Shown here: one piece after another, positions 39,217 to 41,011 of the stretch | How positions within the stretch are numbered: position 1 is the stretch's first letter | Layout: each line of letters opens with the position of its first letter | From: an uncultured Pseudomonadota bacterium | GTDB taxonomy: Bacteria; Myxococcota_A; UBA796; SXON01 | Assembly: GCA_903875225.1 (NCBI GenBank) | Contig: CAIQVJ010000059.1 | Span: 1 to 41,011 of the forward strand | Length of the DNA: 41,011 nt | Reading direction: 5' to 3' | Program-made: the position numbers and the translations under genes | The notes under the pieces: generated by a model | Database searches by the model: none | The model's input: the letters and a program-made list of their open reading frames with translations, nothing else | What the model was told of the DNA's origin: nothing

Positions 39217-40866
39217 ATGAGCGCGAGGGCGCTCCTGATCGGGCTCGACGGCGCCACCTGGGAGGTGATCGAGGCGCTCGGAGCGCGCTTGCCCAACCTG
39301 GTCCGGTTGCGGGAGGAAGGGCTGTGGTCGCGGCTCGACAGCACGACTCCGCCCATGACGCTCCCCGCCTGGTCGTCGGTGCTCACCGGCTGCCGGCCCG
39401 GCACCCACGGCATCTACGACTTCACCGAGCGAGCACCCGGCACCTACGCGCTGTCCTTCCTCGACGCGCGGTCGCGGAGGGTCCCGACCCTCCACCGCCT
39501 GCTCTCCGATGCGGGGCATCGCGTTGCGAGCATCGCGGTTCCGACCACCTTCCCCCCGGAGCCGGTCGATGGGCTCGTGATCGCGGGGTTCGACAGCCCC
39601 GTCGCAACGCGCGCGGAGGCGCGCCACTGTGCGCCCGCCTCGGCCTGGCCGGCCCTGCAGCGCCGATTCGGGGGCCTGCGATTCGCGGACTTTCCGGAGC
39701 GTGGGCTCGGCCCCGGTTGGCACGCTCGGGCCCGGGACAGCCTGCTCCGGGAGATCGCCCGGAAGGAGGCCCTGTGCCTGCACCTGATCGAGCGGGAGGA
39801 CTGGGAGCTGTTCATGGTCGTGTTTGGTGAGTCCGACACGGCGTCGCACCACTTCTGGATGTTCTACGACCCGAACTCGCCGCGCCACCCCGCAGGCGCG
39901 GCGTTCGCGGATGCTGGGCGGTTGGCGGGCGCACTCGCCGACATCTACGTGCGGCTCGACGCTGCGGTCGGCCGGCTCTCGCGACACGCACCCCTGGTGG
40001 GTGTGGTGAGCGACCACGGGTTCGGGGGGGCCAACGACACCGCGATCTACCTGAACCGGTTCCTGGAGCACCTCGGCTGGCTGCGGTACCGTCCGGGGCG
40101 GTCGGGGGACACCCTCGGGGACCACCTGCACGCCGTCGCGCTCTCCGTGCCGGGGATGGAGCGGCTCGTGCGCAGGGTGCCGTCGGGCATGCTCTCGAGG
40201 GCCGAGACCCGCGCCCGGTACGGCCCCATCGAGTTTGGGAGCACGCGCGCCTGGTCGGACGAGATGAACTACGCGGCGACGGTTCACCTCAACATCCGGG
40301 GGCGCGACCCCGAGGGGAGCATCGAGAACGTGCCGCTCGCCATCGCGGATCTCTCCCGAGAGCTGCTCGGGTGGGAGGTGCGGGGCCGACGCGTGGTCCA
40401 GGAGGTCCACGTGGACCCCTACGAGGGCGCGTCCGGCGCGCCCGACCTCGTCCTCACGCTGGCGCTCACTCCGGGCATCGACGGCACCGGCGCGTACTCC
40501 TACACGCTGTTGCCGAGCACGCGCGTGGCCGAGGGCACGACCTGGCGTGCCCTCGGGGAGTCGGAGCAGCCGGGCGGCAAGGGCCTGGGCATGAACGGCG
40601 CGCACCGCCAGCATGGCATCCTTGCGCTCAGCGGCCCGGGGGTCGCGCCAGGTGAGGTGAGCGCGTCGGTGTGGGATGTCGCCCCGACCCTGCTCGCTGC
40701 GCTCGGGCGCGGCGTGCCGGCGCACATGGAGGGGCAGGTGCTGGGCGGGGAGCCGCTCGCATCCCGCGTCGAGGTCCCCGGCCTCGGATCTGGACCGGGA
40801 GCGGGCCCACGCTCAGGGGACGCAGCGCGCCTTCGCAGGAGGCTGGCGCGCATCGGCTACCTGTGA
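39217..40866 (+). CDS. Type I phosphodiesterase/nucleotide pyrophosphatase-like enzyme
   Basis: A 549-residue alkaline-phosphatase-superfamily enzyme without a clear signal or membrane anchor. Metal and nucleophile parts are LLIGLDGATWE (D11), then PPMTLPAWSSVLTGCRPGTH, where T48 is the probable nucleophile, followed by VFGESDTASHHFW and VVSDHGFGG. It ends with LRRRLARIGYL, similar in style to the end of the preceding protein. ATG 39217 lies 16 bases after that gene, so the two are probably cotranscribed and may act on related phosphoesters. The family includes phosphoglycerate mutase-like and nucleotide phosphodiesterase enzymes; the substrate here is unknown. Confidence 0.8.
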   Translation: MSARALLIGLDGATWEVIEALGARLPNLVRLREEGLWSRLDSTTPPMTLPAWSSVLTGCRPGTHGIYDFTERAPGTYALSFLDARSRRVPTLHRLLSDAGHRVASIAVPTTFPPEPVDGLVIAGFDSPVATRAEARHCAPASAWPALQRRFGGLRFADFPERGLGPGWHARARDSLLREIARKEALCLHLIEREDWELFMVVFGESDTASHHFWMFYDPNSPRHPAGAAFADAGRLAGALADIYVRLDAAVGRLSRHAPLVGVVSDHGFGGANDTAIYLNRFLEHLGWLRYRPGRSGDTLGDHLHAVALSVPGMERLVRRVPSGMLSRAETRARYGPIEFGSTRAWSDEMNYAATVHLNIRGRDPEGSIENVPLAIADLSRELLGWEVRGRRVVQEVHVDPYEGASGAPDLVLTLALTPGIDGTGAYSYTLLPSTRVAEGTTWRALGESEQPGGKGLGMNGAHRQHGILALSGPGVAPGEVSASVWDVAPTLLAALGRGVPAHMEGQVLGGEPLASRVEVPGLGSGPGAGPRSGDAARLRRRLARIGYL

Positions 40867-40920
40867 GCGTCCGCTAAACAGGATCGCTGCTCAACGTAGC
40901 GGTTCGAGGCCGTCGTTGTC

Positions 40921-40990
40921 CGAGATCGACTCTCGAGCGTCGAGTCTCGATCGGCGAATCTCGACCTTCGAGACTCGATAGTCGATCTCG
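40921..40990. repeat. Nested inverted repeat near the right edge
   Basis: CGAGATCGAC (40921-40930) pairs with GTCGATCTCG (40981-40990), and inside it TCGAGTCTCGA (40940-40950) pairs perfectly with TCGAGACTCGA (40968-40978) around a 17-base loop. Each inner arm is itself close to palindromic, and the loop contains further tcga words (gaatctcgacct). There is no T-run and no coding region from 40867 to the window end. Confidence 0.85.
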
Positions 40991-41011
40991 ACACTCGTAT
41001 CTGCGACTTCA

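Noticed and set aside
37146..39413. 755-codon minus-strand frame over the membrane phosphatase gene
   Set aside because: Shadow frame of Arg/Gly/Val character; the plus strand carries the catalytic motifs.
40921..41011. Integron attC site or tRNA-like attachment site
   Set aside because: No integrase and no core-site words of attC; only the inverted repeat is supported.

Overview
This is a GC-rich, densely coded chromosomal segment from what looks like a Gram-negative bacterium of the Myxococcota / former Deltaproteobacteria type. That placement is inference. It rests on TamA/TamB outer-membrane assembly proteins, many lipoproteins with a clear lipobox, lipoproteins that join Asp/Thr-rich linkers to MopE-like DxDGDGY...GDCDD motifs, an ATP synthase c subunit made with a signal peptide, and an ATP synthase Fo cluster separated from F1. 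GTG and TTG starts are frequent. Many neighbouring genes overlap by 1 or 4 bases (TGATG, GTGA, ATGA), so translational coupling is common.

Layout. 1-331: a composite tandem repeat with a 140-base period that runs off the left edge, then an AT-richer promoter region. 332-5007: a Tat-exported small subunit with a GMC flavoprotein, an APS kinase (cysC), a secreted HEAT-repeat protein and a metal-motif lipoprotein. 5007-8043: PlsB acyltransferase and a small membrane protein. 8062-9672: divergent LuxR-type regulator and beta-propeller. 9686-11952 (minus): two lipoproteins, a 58-residue Flp-like pilin candidate and its A24 peptidase. 12038-14155 (plus): glutamine amidotransferase, DUF6165, MoaC and DUF3105 lipoprotein, each overlapping the next. 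14237-16002 (minus): atpZ-like, atpI-like, atpB and atpE. 16173-17983: tRNA-Cys, a small lipoprotein and a LeuA-like acyltransferase. 18030-20043: two tandem RCC1-like Cys/Trp repeat lipoproteins. 20045-31969 (minus): tamB, tamA, a large Gly/Ala-rich protein of unknown function, aspS and two lipoproteins. 32122-35676 (plus): tRNA-Gly, then an alkyl-DHAP-synthase-like flavoprotein, a minimal Fe-S/CCG protein and a lipid kinase. 36035-40866 (plus): HU, ribA and two alkaline-phosphatase-superfamily enzymes. 40921-40990: a nested inverted repeat at the right edge.

How the genes may work together. The clearest theme is the cell envelope and its lipids: PlsB, the AGPS-like/Fe-S/lipid kinase operon, TamAB, a membrane-anchored phosphotransferase-like enzyme and about ten lipoproteins. 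The AGPS-like operon could be part of an ether-lipid pathway. Its redox-type partner is not expected for a classical AGPS, which makes it the best candidate here for something undescribed. Other items worth attention are the pilin candidate with its peptidase but no other Tad genes, the four-gene amidotransferase-MoaC operon, the paired RCC1-like lipoproteins and the structured leader before ribA. No CRISPR array, transposase, prophage or recognised defence system was seen.
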